Shown one piece after another: positions 20,569 to 32,600 of a stretch of DNA of 64,000 bases. This stretch comes from Guillardia theta CCMP2712 (Eukaryota > Cryptophyceae > Pyrenomonadales > Geminigeraceae). The stretch covers positions 20,502-84,501 of the forward strand of contig NW_005434659.1 in the NCBI RefSeq assembly GCF_000315625.1, written 5' to 3'. Below the pieces are notes generated by a model, which did not search any database, was not told the origin of the DNA, and was given only the letters and a program-made list of their open reading frames with translations. Position 1 is the stretch's first letter, and each line of letters begins with the position of its first letter. Position numbers and translations under genes: made by a program.

Positions 20569-23500
20569 ATGGAAAGTGATACAGACAAATCTCTCTCCCC
20601 CAGCCGTACAGGACGGAGATCCACTCTTCAATCACGAGCGTCAAAGGCATCAGTCAAATTGTCGTTAGAAGACTTCGATGAGGAAACAAACCCTGCTCCC
20701 TACTTGAACACCCCGCGGTCACTTGATGCTTGCTCTCGGCAAGGAGTGTTGCCAGAAGAACTCATGTACAAGAGCAAGAGCTCTTTCGGAAGCAAAGAGA
20801 CTCCCTCTCGAATCCTACAGCTGCGCTACGAACACTATGAGAATGCAAGAAAGATGAAGCTCGAGGCGGTGATGCGAGAGTACAAGAATATCAGAGATGA
20901 GAGCAGGAAAAGACTGACCCCCCGTCAGCGGGAGACAGGAGATTCTTCACATCGGAGTGCCACTGTGAGCGTGAGATCTGAACAAGACGAGGAACAGAAA
21001 ATGATTGAGAGCATGCATCGGCAAATTGAAGCGATGAAAAGGAAGCAGAAAGAAGATGTTGAGAGTATGCTGCTGAACGAATTCAAAGCCGAACGTCTGC
21101 GTCAAATTCACGACGAGAAGATGGCGGAGAAGAAGAAGAAGGAGCAAGCTTTGCTGGACGAGAAGAAGCAAAAAGAAGCTGAATGGATGAAGGTCGGTTG
21201 ATTCATGTTGTTCAGCTCCGTGACTCTGATGGTGCCATGTTGTCAGATGCAGGCTGCGCGTGAAGCAAAGCGGCGGCAAGAAGAGGCGGAGGAGGAAGCA
21301 AGAATAAAGCGAGAGATGGAAGAGAAACTGCAAGAAGAGAAGGAGAAGCGTCAGAAGGCAGAAGCCGAAGAGCGTGAAAGACGAATAGCAGCAAAAGCAA
21401 AAGAGCAGGAGCGCGCGCAGAGAATGGAGTTGCTGAAGAAGAAGCAAGAGATGTACAACAAGCAGCAAGAAAGGCAAGCAGAGGCAAGACGTCAAGCGAT
21501 GGAAGAAAAGGACAAGAGCAAGATGCAAGCGAGAGAGGAGATGCGAATAGCAGCCATCAAAGAAAACGAAGCAAAGAAGCTGCAGATTGAGGCCCGCGTC
21601 CAGGCAGCAAAAGAAGCGCAGATGGCAACACTGGAACGACAAAGCTTGTTGTTTGCAGAGAAAGAGCGCAAGGCAGAGGAGAAGAGAATTAACTTCGAGA
21701 AGCAGCGAGTCGAAACACAGGAAGAAATTAAGCGAAGAGCAGAAGCCAAGGCGGAGCATATCAAGAAGGTCATGGACGACATGGCAGTGCGCGAACAAAG
21801 GAAAACAGAAACCTTGATGCAGAGAGAACGAGAAGCCCAAGAAAGAATGAGAATCTTGCAGGTCCCTGCTCCTCGTCTCGTTCTCATCAAGATATTCCCG
21901 CCATGTCGCACTGTCACTGACTTTCTGACTTCAGGAGGAGCGCGAGCGAGAGGAGGAAAAGAAAAAAAAGCAAGGAGAGGAGAAACAGGTCAAGAATGTT
22001 CGCTGGTCCGTCCTCTCTTACCATATGTGCGGCAGGCGTTGCTCGAGGAGAAACGATTGCGAGCCCAGGCAAGAGGCACGAGTTGATGTCAAACCCTCTT
22101 CTTAGGATGTTGCAGGAAGACGATCTCAAAAGAAGGGAAGCAGTTCTGGCAAAACTAAAGGTCACCTCCCAACCCCCCCATTCTCTCCTCTCCTCTCCTC
22201 TCCTCTCCTCTCCTCTCCTCTCCTCTCCTCTCCTCTCCTCTCCTCTCCTCTCCTCCCCTCCCCTCCCCTCCCCTCTCCTCTCCTCTCCTCTCCTCTCCTC
22301 TCCTCTCCTCTCCTCTCCTCTCATTTCCTCTCCTCTCATTTCCTCTCGCTCATCCCCTTTTCCTATCCTCTTTGTTGAACTTACCTTGAGACGCAACAGG
22401 AGCAAGAAGCGAAGATCTCAACCTTGCAGGAGTTCAAGAAAGAGGTGAATTTTTTCCTCACTTGCGCGTCTGACGCTGTGGGGAAGACGCTGGGCCCACA
22501 GAAGGAGTTGGAGAAACAGAAGAGAGAGGTGAAGGAGAGGAGAAACAAGAAATGTTGGTGACGATGCCGCAGGAGAAGTTGGAAGCGAAGCGGAAGAAAG
22601 CGATGGTGAGAGAGTCTGTGAAGTTGTCAATCTTTGACTTGTCAATGGACCAGCACGATGAGGAGATGCGGAAACAAGCAATCATCGAGAAGCAACAAGA
22701 GCATCAGGAGATCTTGGAAAAGCTGCAGGAGCAGCGCAAACAGGTCACGTAGTTATCTCATTTCAGTTTCCAGTCCTCTTCGTCGTTGTCTTTGTCCTCC
22801 TTATCACCTCCTTGCTTGCTCCTCACAGTCTCCTCACACCTGTTGGACAGGAGGCCTTGTTCTTGCAGGAAGTGGAAAAGCTCAAAAAGCAGGAGAAACA
22901 AGAAGCTGTGGAGAGGCTCAAGAGGATGGAGGCCTACAACAGAGAGATGGTGCTGTTGCCTTCTCCTTCCCCTTCCCCACTCCCTTCTCGTCATCCTCCT
23001 TTTCCTCCTCCCCCCCTTCTTCTCTTCCTTCTCTGCTTCTTCCTTGTTCCTCCTATCGCTAAGTCTCAGCTGCAGGTCCTGAAGAAACTCGAGGAGGACA
23101 ACAAGAAGACAGCAGAGCTGCAGGTGGAGGAGGTGATGGATATTGCGGGCATGTCACTTTCATGCTCGTCAGGCCCGCAAAGAGCGATTACAGAAAGAGA
23201 AGGAGAAGATCAAACAGGCCCAAGAGCAGCAGAAGCGGGTGAGTGAGGCTTTGTTTCTTTCCTTTTGCTCTTTCTTCTTCGTTTCCTCTTGTCTTTCTCC
23301 TATCTGGTTTGCCTCTCTTGTCCTCTGCTACTCGTCCTGCCTTCCTCATCCTCTGTTCTCATTTTCATTTCATTTCTTCTCTTTCCTCTTCCTTTTCCTT
23401 TCATTTCTCACTCCAGCTTATCTCCGTGCGTCCAACAGGCGATTGCCGAGGCCCTCGAGAGACTCAAGACAACTCGAAAGTTGACTCACTCCTCCTCCTC

Positions 23501-24561
23501 CTCCTCCTCCTCCTCCTACTGCTCCTCCTGCTCCTGCATCCTCGACCTCGTCCTCGTCCCCGTCCTCATCCTCAACTTTCTTACCCTCCTCATCCTCAAC
23601 TTCCTTGTCCTTCTCATCCTTCTCCTTCTCTCTTGCCGCTCATCTCTCATGCTGCCCTCACTCTCGTCTCAGGTGGGAACCTCCTCCTGGCATGGACCTC
23701 GAGATCGACGTCGCAGACCTGCAGAGACGCGTACGAGCGAGCAGCTGCGACCTCTCCCTCCTCACCTGCTGTGCGTCAGGTGGATGAAGAGCTGGGTTCG
23801 AAGAAGCCGCAAACTTCTAACACTAGAAGCTCCTCCCGCGTCAGCGTCAACCCCCGTCCAGCTGGTCACCAGCCGGAGGAGTCTGAGGACATGGAGAGGT
23901 TTCTCTTCTTCCTCCTCCTCCTCATGCCATCGCTGACCAGCTGTGGGGCAGCTCGGGGGTCGAGAGGAGAGGAGGAGGCAGGAAGAAGAAGGAGAGAGGA
24001 GCAAAGAGCGCCCCCCTGCGCGAGAAAGGCGAGGGCGAGCAAATGAAGAAAATCAGCGTCGTGCTGCCTTCCGAGCCCGAAGAGATCGAGACTGAGAGGA
24101 GCGGGACAAGGGAGAAGCCAGAGGGAGCTGGCAAAAGAGTGGAGGAGGAGGAGGAGAAGGAGAAGGACTCGATGGAGCATACGGATCGAGAGGAGGAGGG
24201 GAGAAGGTCGAGCAGGCGAGCAGGAAGTTCAACTCTGCGAGGGAGGAGGAGGAGGTGAAGTTCAAGGTGGAGGAGCGTGGGACAGAAAATGTCAGTTTCG
24301 ACGTGAACCTGAAATCCAGCAGAGGAAAGTCGGACGGGCAGAAGAAGAGGAAGAAAATGAGCGTGCAGAAGATGAAGCTCAATGACCTGACAAAGTCTGC
24401 GTACACGGTGAGACAGAGAGGATCGGGAAGGATGGAGCAGGGAAGACTTACGAAAGACTGACGGAGAGGAGGAGGATCAGTAGGAGGAGGAAGGGAACGA
24501 AGAGGGGGAGGAGCAGGACGAGGACGAGGATGACGAGGACGAGGAGCAGGAGCAGGAGGAT

Positions 24562-24608
<47 letters not shown>

Positions 24609-24634
24609 TCAGGAGCAGGAGCAGGAGGATCAGC

Positions 24635-24679
<45 letters not shown>

Positions 24680-24805
24680 ATCAGCAGCAGGAGCAGGATC
24701 AGGAGCAGGAGCAGGAGCAGGAGCAGGATCAGGAGCAGGAGCAGGAGGATCAGCAGCAGGAGCAGGAGCAGGAGCAGGATCAGGAGCAGGAGCAGGAGGA
24801 TCAGC

Positions 24806-24868
<63 letters not shown>

Positions 24869-25217
24869 AAACCTTCGTATTAGTTGTTTTGAAGGTGCAA
24901 GCAGTGACTTGATTGTGTTAGAAGTCGTCGGGGAATCACCGGCACGAGGATCACAGGCAGTGGAGCTCGCAGAACCTCTGGCTGAGTGATCAACGGCTGC
25001 CGAGCAACGCCAAGGCCTTCGCCATGCAGCTCATCGACGAGCTAAGGTGAGGAGGAGGAGAGGAGCGGGAAAAGAAGAGGGGGGAGGTGGAGAGTAGGCA
25101 GAAAAGGGAAGAACATCCAGATAATGTTGTGGAGAGGGCGATAAAAGTTGCTTTCAGACGACAACAGAACGAGCACTTGCTTGTGATCTTGGAGGAAGAA
25201 CAAATGAAAGAAGCAGG

Positions 25218-25279
<62 letters not shown>

Positions 25280-25644
25280 GTTGTAGTGGTGGTGCTGGAG
25301 ATAATTTGGACGCAGATCGGATGCTTCGCTTGGAGGCTGTAGACGATAATGCTGAGGAGAAGGTATCACGAGGAGGGGGAGGGCAAGGGGCAAAGGGGAG
25401 GGAAAGGAGGAGGGGATGGTTAGGGAGCAGATTGGAGAGATAAGTCGGAGGAGGGAGTAAGGCTGCCGCTTGCCAGGAGCGGCTGGAGGGAGCGTTCGCA
25501 GTTGAGAGATCGGCAGCATCAGACCGGATCATGAGGATAACAGCTGGTGAGCAGCTGGGCTGTTGCGCTAGATGAGCTGAGAAATGTCGCAGAGCATGAC
25601 ATGATCCTGAAGCAGAGGCTCGCTCAGATGGGCCTCTCGCTCTA
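20569..25644 (+). CDS. Large coiled-coil protein, multi-exon, unassigned
   Basis: The start is [18 protein letters not shown]. Exon 1 is 20569-21192, intron 21193-21246, exon 2 21247-21861, intron 21862-21934, exon 3 21935-21988; later exons lie between pyrimidine-rich introns to about 23170. A conserved-looking head ([18 protein letters not shown]) precedes hundreds of residues of Glu/Lys/Arg/Gln heptads, a single long coiled coil. Further coding pieces: [17 protein letters not shown] (22620), [18 protein letters not shown] (24975), an Asp run (25217) and a C-terminus [17 protein letters not shown] ending at 25644. The section 23430-25000 is repetitive and its exons are unresolved, so two adjacent genes are possible. 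Such proteins are often cytoskeletal, ciliary or basal-body components; I do not recognise the family. Confidence 0.5.
22182..22346. repeat. (TCCTC)n/(CCCTC)n array inside an intron
   Basis: About 165 bp of pentanucleotide units filling most of one intron of the coiled-coil gene, between exon ends [15 protein letters not shown] and the exon starting [13 protein letters not shown]. The central part has TCCCC/CCCTC variants. The pyrimidine strand is the sense strand. Confidence 0.9.
24536..24868 (+). repeat. (GGAGCA)n hexanucleotide array, possibly coding Glu-Gln
   Basis: About 330 bp of GGAGCA units with recurring GGATCA variants that form a higher-order pattern. In one sense frame it reads as an acidic Glu-Gln/Asp-Gln repeat continuing from a Glu/Asp-rich run, which fits the coiled-coil gene. 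The Arg-Ser frame gives an SR-like string, which I regard as a shadow. Whether it is exon or intron is not resolved. Confidence 0.7.
25217..25279 (+). repeat. (GAT)21 array coding poly-Asp
   Basis: Twenty-one consecutive GAT codons in the frame that reads [10 protein letters not shown] before and [15 protein letters not shown] after, both plausible coding sequence. This makes it a poly-aspartate run within the C-terminal part of the coiled-coil gene. Pure codon repeats are usually length-variable. Confidence 0.8.
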
Positions 25645-25762
25645 GCTGGACTCCTGCTGGGATTCGAGATATGTAAAGTAAAAGGACAAGGAGCTCATGC
25701 GTTTTCCCAGCTCCTCCCGTAGTGGGAAAGCGGGAGGGAGGGGATGAGGAGGAGCAGGACAC

Positions 25763-25875
25763 AGAGCAGAGCAGAGCAGAGCAGAGCAGAGCAGAGCAGA
25801 GCAGAGCAGAGCAGAGCAGAGCAGAGCAGAGCAGAGCAGAGCAGAGCAGAGCAGAGCAGAGCAGAGCAGAGCAGG
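25763..25875. repeat. (GAGCA)n pentanucleotide array
   Basis: About 22 uninterrupted units of AGAGC just downstream of the coiled-coil gene stop at 25644 and before the 3' end of the SET-like gene (minus). The two genes are tail-to-tail, so the array occupies their shared 3' flank. The unit is free of stops in every frame but codes nothing sensible. Confidence 0.95.
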
Positions 25876-25969
25876 TGAGGTGAGATGAAATGGGAGGAAG
25901 AAAAGAGGAAAGGAACTAGACACTTATCACCCCCATGTCTTTATGTCAATTATCCAGATGTCTTTATGT

Positions 25970-27496
25970 TCACCTTCCACGGCCTGCGCAATGTCCCCTG
26001 GAATGAAAGCATGAGGAAAACTCGGAAGGCAGTAGACGAGAGGAGAAGCGAAGATCAGGTAGAGGACAAGTCAAGAGGGAGAGAAGACAAGGAGGGCAGG
26101 AGGCTGAGGATAGGACGGAAGGCGAGGAGAGAGGCAGAGAAGAAGAACATACGGTTGCTGTCGGGTTCTTCACCCACTGGTAGCATCGATCCAAGGTCTG
26201 ATGGAGGTAATTCTTCCTGCTCATCCGGTACACCACACAGATTCTCCTTCTCCTCTCCTCCTGGGTCTCCGAACGCTCTCCCATCGCCTTCAGCGTCTTG
26301 GCGTCCTCTTGCAGGCTAGTCGGGCAGGACGAGAGCAGCTGCTGGCAGAGCTCGATCAGCGCGTGACCGACGCGCGTCTCGTGGTCGCGGGAGAAAGGAA
26401 CCGTCTCTCCGATGTTCAACGCACACCCCTGGACCTTGAAGGCCTCCAGCTCCTCGTCCAGCAGACACTTCGCCTGCAGCAGCATGCCTAGCCCGTCACT
26501 CGCGTACCCGCCGGGGAAGATGGCGTAGTCTTCCTGCTCCTCCTCGGAGATGTAGCTGTACCGGCGAAGCGCCGCCATCACTAGCTCAGCGTGAGTGTTG
26601 GGAATCATGAATGCGAAAAGGAGGAAGGGGAGAAGGAGGGGGGGGGGGTGGAGAAGGGGGAAGAGGAGGATGGAAGACGGCAACAAGCAAGCCGATTGAA
26701 GGGTGATATTAGAGTATAGAAGTCTCAAGGGGAGGAGGAGGAAGGTGGAATGTAGAAGAGCTACCTTCGTCCTGCTTCACCTTGAGGTGCTGCGGGGTGG
26801 ATGAGAAGAAGGAGGAGAGGGCGAGGTCGACTTGAGCGCGAGAGAGGAGGATAGCATCTGACTCGAGACTCTCGTACGCACAACCGTGATGGCACAGGAC
26901 ATCGTCGTTGGAGATCCACCCAAGGCTGACTCTGACTTGCTCCCCCTCCTCCCCCTCGTCTGATGTCAAGACCAAGCGCTCCCCTCTCCCCTCCACCCTC
27001 GAGCCCTTGGGGGCCGTTCGCTGGAAGAGCGCCAGGACAGGAGCGAAGTAAAGTTTCCCTGCAGCCACGTAGCTGAAACTTCGCGCCATGGCGAAGCATG
27101 GCTCCATGGTTGCCCGAGGAATGGTGCTAACTGCAGGATCCGCAAGCTTCTCCTCCATCCAGACCTTCTCCTCCTCCAGCCTTCGCTGGATGTCAGGCCA
27201 CTGCAGCTCCGCGATCTCTTGCTGCGACCATGTGTAGGGTAGATCGGGCGCATGCGCGACTACCCCCTCCAGCTCCATGCCCTCGTTCGCGAGCTTCACT
27301 GCAAGGTCGACATGGGAGGAACGCAAGTCACGTCCTATGTCCGTCTGAAGGCAGTGGCGCTGAGGGATGGTCGCGAGCTCCTCTCCTCTGCCGGTCTTCC
27401 CTGTCCGCACGAACGAGCGGAGTGAGGGAGAAAAGTCCAGGAGAGGCGAGAAGGAGACAGAAGGATACTGCTCTACTACATCTAGCATGCTCTGAA

Positions 27497-27531
<35 letters not shown>

Positions 27532-27671
27532 ATCTTCATATCGCACATGGCGGCATGGCAAGGAGCTCGCTTTGTCCTGTGTACGACACTCGTCCATGCA
27601 TGTCCTCCTCCTCCGCTGCTCAGCAACACGAGCATGAGCGTCAGTCGACCCGGCGTCGCCATGGCCGCCAT
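25970..27671 (-). CDS. Plastid-type SET-domain methyltransferase relative, degenerate
   Basis: Exon 1 is 26765-27671 and exon 2 25970-26580; intron 26581-26764 (184 nt) keeps frame and gives up to 505 residues. The tail past about 26180 is low-complexity, so the true end may be earlier. The leader (TPGRLTLMLVLLSSGGGGHA) is signal-like and followed by WTSVVHRTKR, so Trp would be +1 after cleavage, as in bipartite leaders for complex red-lineage plastids. A Gln run (11 codons) follows. The body matches the SET plus Rubisco-LSMT substrate-binding layout: GRGEELATIPQRH, LPYTWSQQEIAELQWP, VRVSLGWISNDDVLCHHGC, RYSYISEEEQEDYAIF. The usual N-H of SET is absent at the expected place (ALFQR) and the Tyr of the S-Y-G motif is Leu, so methyl transfer is doubtful. 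Confidence 0.6.
27498..27530. repeat. (CTG)11 / CAG polyglutamine tract
   Basis: Eleven CAG codons on the minus strand in the SET-like gene, directly after its transit-like leader, encode a polyglutamine run between MKM and IQSML. It is a likely length-variable linker between leader and domain. Confidence 0.9.
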
Positions 27672-27914
27672 TCACTACAAGCTCGCCTCAGTATTTTAGA
27701 GGACAGCAATAACGAGACTAGCTAGAGGGAGGGAGGGAGGAGAGGCGACCGAGAGGAGGAGGGGAAGGAGGAGGAGGAGGAGGAGGAGAAGGAGAAGGAG
27801 GTAGGAATGTAGGGCGAACAGAGAGCTATAGGAGGCAAGAGGAAGGAGGAGGAGGAGGAGGAGGAGGAGGAGGAGGAGGAGGGGGGGGGGGGGGTAAGAA
27901 AAGGGAGGTATCTA
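27672..27914. other. Polypurine spacer between divergent genes
   Basis: Mostly GGA and GGGAGG repeats ending in a run of about 15 G (27880-27894), between the SET-like gene (minus) and the plus gene starting at 27915. It must contain both promoters. The G-run may form a quadruplex. Confidence 0.7.
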
Positions 27915-28400
27915 ATGCTTCATCGCAGGATTTATGCACTAGCCCCGAATGGCTTCGCTCAATCCCACGGCACCAGTGCACAACCAGCGAGTGAGTTGAG
28001 GGAGGAGGAGGAGCAGGTGGGTGACCGTCTACAGGGAGGAAGCATCCAAGCGACCCTCGTCGGTCTGGTGGACAAGCGACTGATGTATGAGCAGGTTAGT
28101 CTGCCTTCCTTCCTTCCTTCCTTCCTTCCTGACTGACTGACTGACCGACTGACTGACCGACCGACCGACTGACTGACTGTCGCAGCTCATGCATGCCTGT
28201 CGCGGCATCGCTGGTCTCACCGAGCAGAAGCTCCTGCATCGCGAGTCGGTTTATCGCGCAGCTCCTCAAGGGCCTTCTCAAGGAGCCTCCACCACTCGCA
28301 GCAGCTACCAGCTCAGAGTCAGACTGGGAAAAACATCGACAAACGAATCAGGTTCCGGCTCCTCCTGCTCCAGCTCCAGCTCCTGCTACTGCTCCTGCTA

Positions 28401-28451
<51 letters not shown>

Positions 28452-29564
28452 ATCCTGCTCCTGATCCTGATCCTGATCCTGCTCCTGCTCCTGCTCCTGC
28501 TCCGGCTCCGGCTCCTGCTCCTGCTCCTTCTCTTCCTGCTGACTTTGAGCTCCAAGGAACAGACAAATTTGTGCAACCCATGTCGTTGCTGTGCGTCGGG
28601 GATCCTGTGACTGCGTCGACACATCCCTTTCACCTCGTGAAGTTCTGTACAGGTTCCGTTCCCTGCCAACTTGGAGAAGTTCCTCAAGTCTGAGGACGGG
28701 TTGCCCCTTCCCCCTTCCTCCTCCGCGACTGACGTAGAGCGCAGGAAACGTCCTTTACCGAAGCCATCCATTCGGAGAGTAGTGGAAGTGAGAGGAAGGC
28801 GGGGAGGGAGGAGAGATGATACCTGTGAGCAGGTAGACGTCGGTCACACTTGCGATGAGATGCTCAAGCTTCTTGGGTTCGAGACCGATTTTGTCTTTAT
28901 CCGATCAGGCCAGGTGTCGTGCATGCTGTCTCTGCCGCTGCCTTGACGCGCAAGCAGCAATTCTTCTTCGGGGCTCAAGATAGATGCTCCGTGATGATCT
29001 CGGAGCTGCACAAGCTGCAGTGAGATCTGATCTTGATGTTGATGATCCTCAGCGCCCGCAGGTCCTCTGAAGCCAACAAGACACAAACACAACAGGTAAA
29101 GCTGCTCCTCCTCTTGTCCACCAGGTTGACTTCTGCTGCGCATGTCAGACACCCAAGCTCGAGACTGACGTGCAAGGGAACCCAGTAGACAACATCTTCC
29201 TCGTCGAGGCGCCTCCTTCTCTTCCTTGTCGCTTCCTCGTGCTAACTCCGGTGAGCAGGTGCTGGCGCAGAGCCTGGACGACACCATGCCGAGGTCAATC
29301 ACTTTAGATGTCACCACGACCATGTCTCCTTGCTTCATGTCTCCCCCTATGCCTCCTCCTATTCCTCCTCCTATGCCTCCTGACCTCCCGCACAGTGTGG
29401 AAGCTGCCGTTCGTGAAGTTCTCTACCTCGGCGAGTTTGCGGCTGCTCAGTTCATGTCTGACCCTCTTGCAGCTGACAAGCTCAGCCCCTTCGTCACTCT
29501 CAACACGCCCGACGACACGCAGCCGCAGCTACCTGGCATGGTGGGGATGCCGAACAGGATGTAG
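27915..29564 (+). CDS. Unassigned multi-exon gene, faint Med18 resemblance
   Basis: The start MLHRRIYALAPNGF is open to a splice donor after 28094; the intron 28095-28185 holds TTCC and GACTGACC repeats. The next exon contains a CTCCTG array that in one frame gives a Pro-Ala/Pro-Asp linker bordered by plausible protein (RFIAQLLKGLLKEPPPL; PADFELQGTDKFVQP); that frame does not follow from exon 1 without another splice, so the early model is unresolved. Later pieces read well: LEKFLKSEDGLPLPPS, then HTCDEMLKLLGFETDFVF, RSGQ joined to QQFFFGAQDRCSVMISEL, NPVDNIFLVEAPPSLP and VEAAVREVLYLGEFAA, ending at 29564. The order LGF...E/DF, G-x-x-F-x-x-G, then beta strands is reminiscent of Mediator subunit Med18, a guess that needs profile search. 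Confidence 0.4.
28360..28535. repeat. (CTCCTG)n hexanucleotide array
   Basis: About 175 bp of CTCCTG units with CTACTG, ATCCTG and CTCCGG variants inside the gene at 27915-29564. In one sense frame it encodes a Pro-Ala repeat with a central Pro-Asp block; the other frames give Ser-Cys or Leu strings. The same hexamer, on the same strand, recurs at 53641-53748 and in complement at 24536-24868. Confidence 0.9.
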
Positions 29565-29652
29565 AGGAGGAGGGGAACAGCTGGGAGGAGGGGAACGAGG
29601 AAGGAGGAGAAAAGGATGGAATAAGAAGTTTCAATGAGATGAACACAAAATA

Positions 29653-32600
29653 TTATGACATGTGGTTGCTGCCCACCAGCCGTCCTCGTCCCGCAGGGTT
29701 ACTGTCAAGCAAGCTGTTGGCGAAGCTCGACGCGAGGATGTTTGCATAGTTCTCCTGCGTGCTGCTCGGGTGCTCGCTGCGCAGGAACGAGTCGTAGGTC
29801 CTCGGCCTGCTAGGCCTCAGCATGGCCGCCGGCTCCTCTGTGCCATAGAGAGCCTCGAACTCTGACACCACCGAGTTGTCAACCTCTGACGCCTGCTCAG
29901 GCTCGGGCTCGGGCGGGTAGTCGTCGATGCCTCCCGTCTTGAGTCCCTCCATGAAGATCGAGGCAGCCGACGGGTAGGGCGACAAGGTGTCGCTCGTCTC
30001 CTGCCCCAGGTACTCGTCCTTGGAGACCAGCCGGCCCTCGAAAGGCAGCACGTCCTCGTGCGGGTGCAGGTGCCGCAGGTAGTTGTCGCGCAGCCGCGTG
30101 GCGATCATGCCGAATGACTTTGACTTGGGGATCTTCATGGCGATCGCCACCTGCCGCCACATCCTCCCTCGCTCAACTGCCTCGAAACCTCCCAGGCACT
30201 TGACCTCGTGGAAGAGCTGGTAGAAGTCAAGCTCTCTCCCTCCCGCGCTGGGAAACTTGAACGGCTCCTCTGACTTGCTCGTGATCAGCTCCTTCCAGGA
30301 CGCGAACCATCGCATGCGGGTCTCGTCATCGGTAGGGTAGGGCTTCACTTTCTCCTCCTCCTGGCTGCTCCCCTGGCTCGGGGCCTGCACCGGTGCCTGG
30401 TTGAGCACAGACGAGAAGTTGGGGTACTGAATCTCAGGCTGCTTGTAAGTCGATTGCGCGTACCCGGCATAGATGGCCGGCATGGCGATGACCTGACTCG
30501 CTGTCGTTCCTACATGCCCGGCAGCCGGGGGGCCGAAGAGCTGGTAAGCCCATCCCGAGAGGACAGGATGCCTAACGACATCTTGGGGAGGGAGGTGCCA
30601 ACGGTTGATGTCAGCCTCTAGGTGATGGAGGTACTTGAGGTAGTTGTCCTTCAGTCGCGATTCAGCCATGGAGTGCGAGACTGGAATGTCCACGGCTAGA
30701 GCCACGTCCCGCCATCTTCGCATCTCCTGGACCTTTTGAAATCCTCCTAGAGCCATCACTTCGTGGAAAAGAATACAGAGGTCCACAGGCTTCCCGAGAA
30801 TGATCGGGTTCTTGCGGAGAGAAATTCCTTTCGACTCGCAGAAGTTCTGCAAGTCATGCTCCCACTTCTGCCGTGCCACTGGGGTTATATACATGATACT
30901 GCGGTGCGGATTCGGAGGGACGTTTGGGATCCAAATCGCCGGCGGGTGAGCACCAGGCAAGACTTGAGCGTAAGACTGCAAAGAAGAATTTTTCTTCTCC
31001 TTATCTGCAATCTTCGACTTGGGTTCCTTCGCCTTCGTGCTATCAGCGTCAGGTTGCACGAAGCCTTCGGCCATGTCAGCGTAACTCACGAAGCCCAGGC
31101 GTTCCACTCCTGTCCTCTTTCTCGGCCCGAACTCTTTTTCATTCTCACCTGCAGGGTCAAGGTATCAGCTCAACGGACTCAAGCACAGGGCTCGTCACCT
31201 TCTGTAAGCTTCTTCTCTGCTTCAGGCATCAGCTTATCCCAGAAATCCGGATCGTTGTAGTCCAAGTCTGCCTCCTCTGCAGCCTTGGGGACAAAGCTTG
31301 CGGTAGAAAACGTGTTACACCCTCTGTCTTGTTTGTCAACTACTTTGGTGATTCTGCTGCTCAAGATCGATTCTATGTCTTCCTCGTTGAAACGATTGCT
31401 TTCTTGCTCGGCATCTTGGTTGAAGAGCGCATATGCTCCGTGTCTGAGAAGTCGTTCCAACTCTTTCTTCTCTTCCTTCGAGGTTCTCTTCACTCCTGCG
31501 ATCTGCTTGCCGGAGATGACCGCTCTCTCCAACCCCTGCTTTTGCGATGCTTTCTCGAACATCCGGCGCTCGTACGTCTTAGCCGTTATGAATCTGTAAA
31601 TCTTAACCTCTCGTGTTTGCCCGATACGATGACAGCGAGCTTGAGCCTGCAAGTCATTCTGTGGATTCCAATCACTATCAAAAATTATAACAGTGTCTGC
31701 TGTTGTCAAATTGATCCCGATGCCTCCAGCCTTTGTACATATCAAAAACACAAATCTGTGCTCCCCAAGTTCGTTGTATCGATCGATAGCGCTCTGTCGA
31801 GCGTTTCCCCGTATCCTGCCATCAATTCGCTCAAAGGGAAAACTCTTGGCACGCATGTAGTCTTCGAGCATGTCCAACACCCTTATGAACTGGCTGAAAA
31901 TCAATGCCTTGTGTTTCTCAGCGCGGAGTTTCGGAAGCATCTTATCCAGCAGGACCATTTTACCGGAGTGTCTGATCAGTTCATGCATTGGGTCACTTGC
32001 AGTTGATCGGCTTCTGACTTGTTCCTCAACACCATCAACGAGGTATGGATGATTGCAGCATTTCCGCAGCTCCATTTCCACGTTTCGAAGAGCTGGAACT
32101 TGAACTCCAGCTGCCCCCCTCTTCAACCATTCGAAGTTACGTTCAAGGATCGACTTGTAGGTCGTCCGTTGTAATTGTGACATCTCCACCTCAACTATGA
32201 TCTCTTCTTTCGGTGGGATAGAACGCTCGACGTCTTCCTTGTGCCTTCTGAGCATGTACGGTCTCAACTCTTTGCGAAGTTGCATGATCTGATTGGCAGT
32301 TTCCACCACGCCGAACTTGTTTAAGAAAGCGTCAACATCATCAAATTGCTTTGGTGCCAAGAAATTTAAAAGACACCATAATTCTTCCGTGTTATTCTGA
32401 AGCGGGGTACCTGTCATCAAGATACAATGGGCTTCGTTTTCGGGATTCGTGCAAGGAGGGATTGTCTTGAAGGATTTGAGTGTTGTAAAGGTCTTGCTAT
32501 CTTTGTTCTTCAATCGATGTGCCTCATCGACTATCACACAATCCCACGGCATGTCAGCCAGATTAGCTTTGTTACCGCGCTCATCTTCCTTCATCACGAT

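Noticed and set aside
24530-24883. Arg-Ser repeat ORF resembling an SR splicing factor
   Set aside because: It is one frame of the GGAGCA array; no RRM or other context follows, and the Glu-Gln frame fits the neighbouring acidic sequence better.
31108-31148. A separate ARID gene starting at an ATG in frame gtgagaatgaaaaag
   Set aside because: That ATG is in a different frame from the ARID sequence and stops soon after; the spliced join from the SNF2 exon explains the frame.
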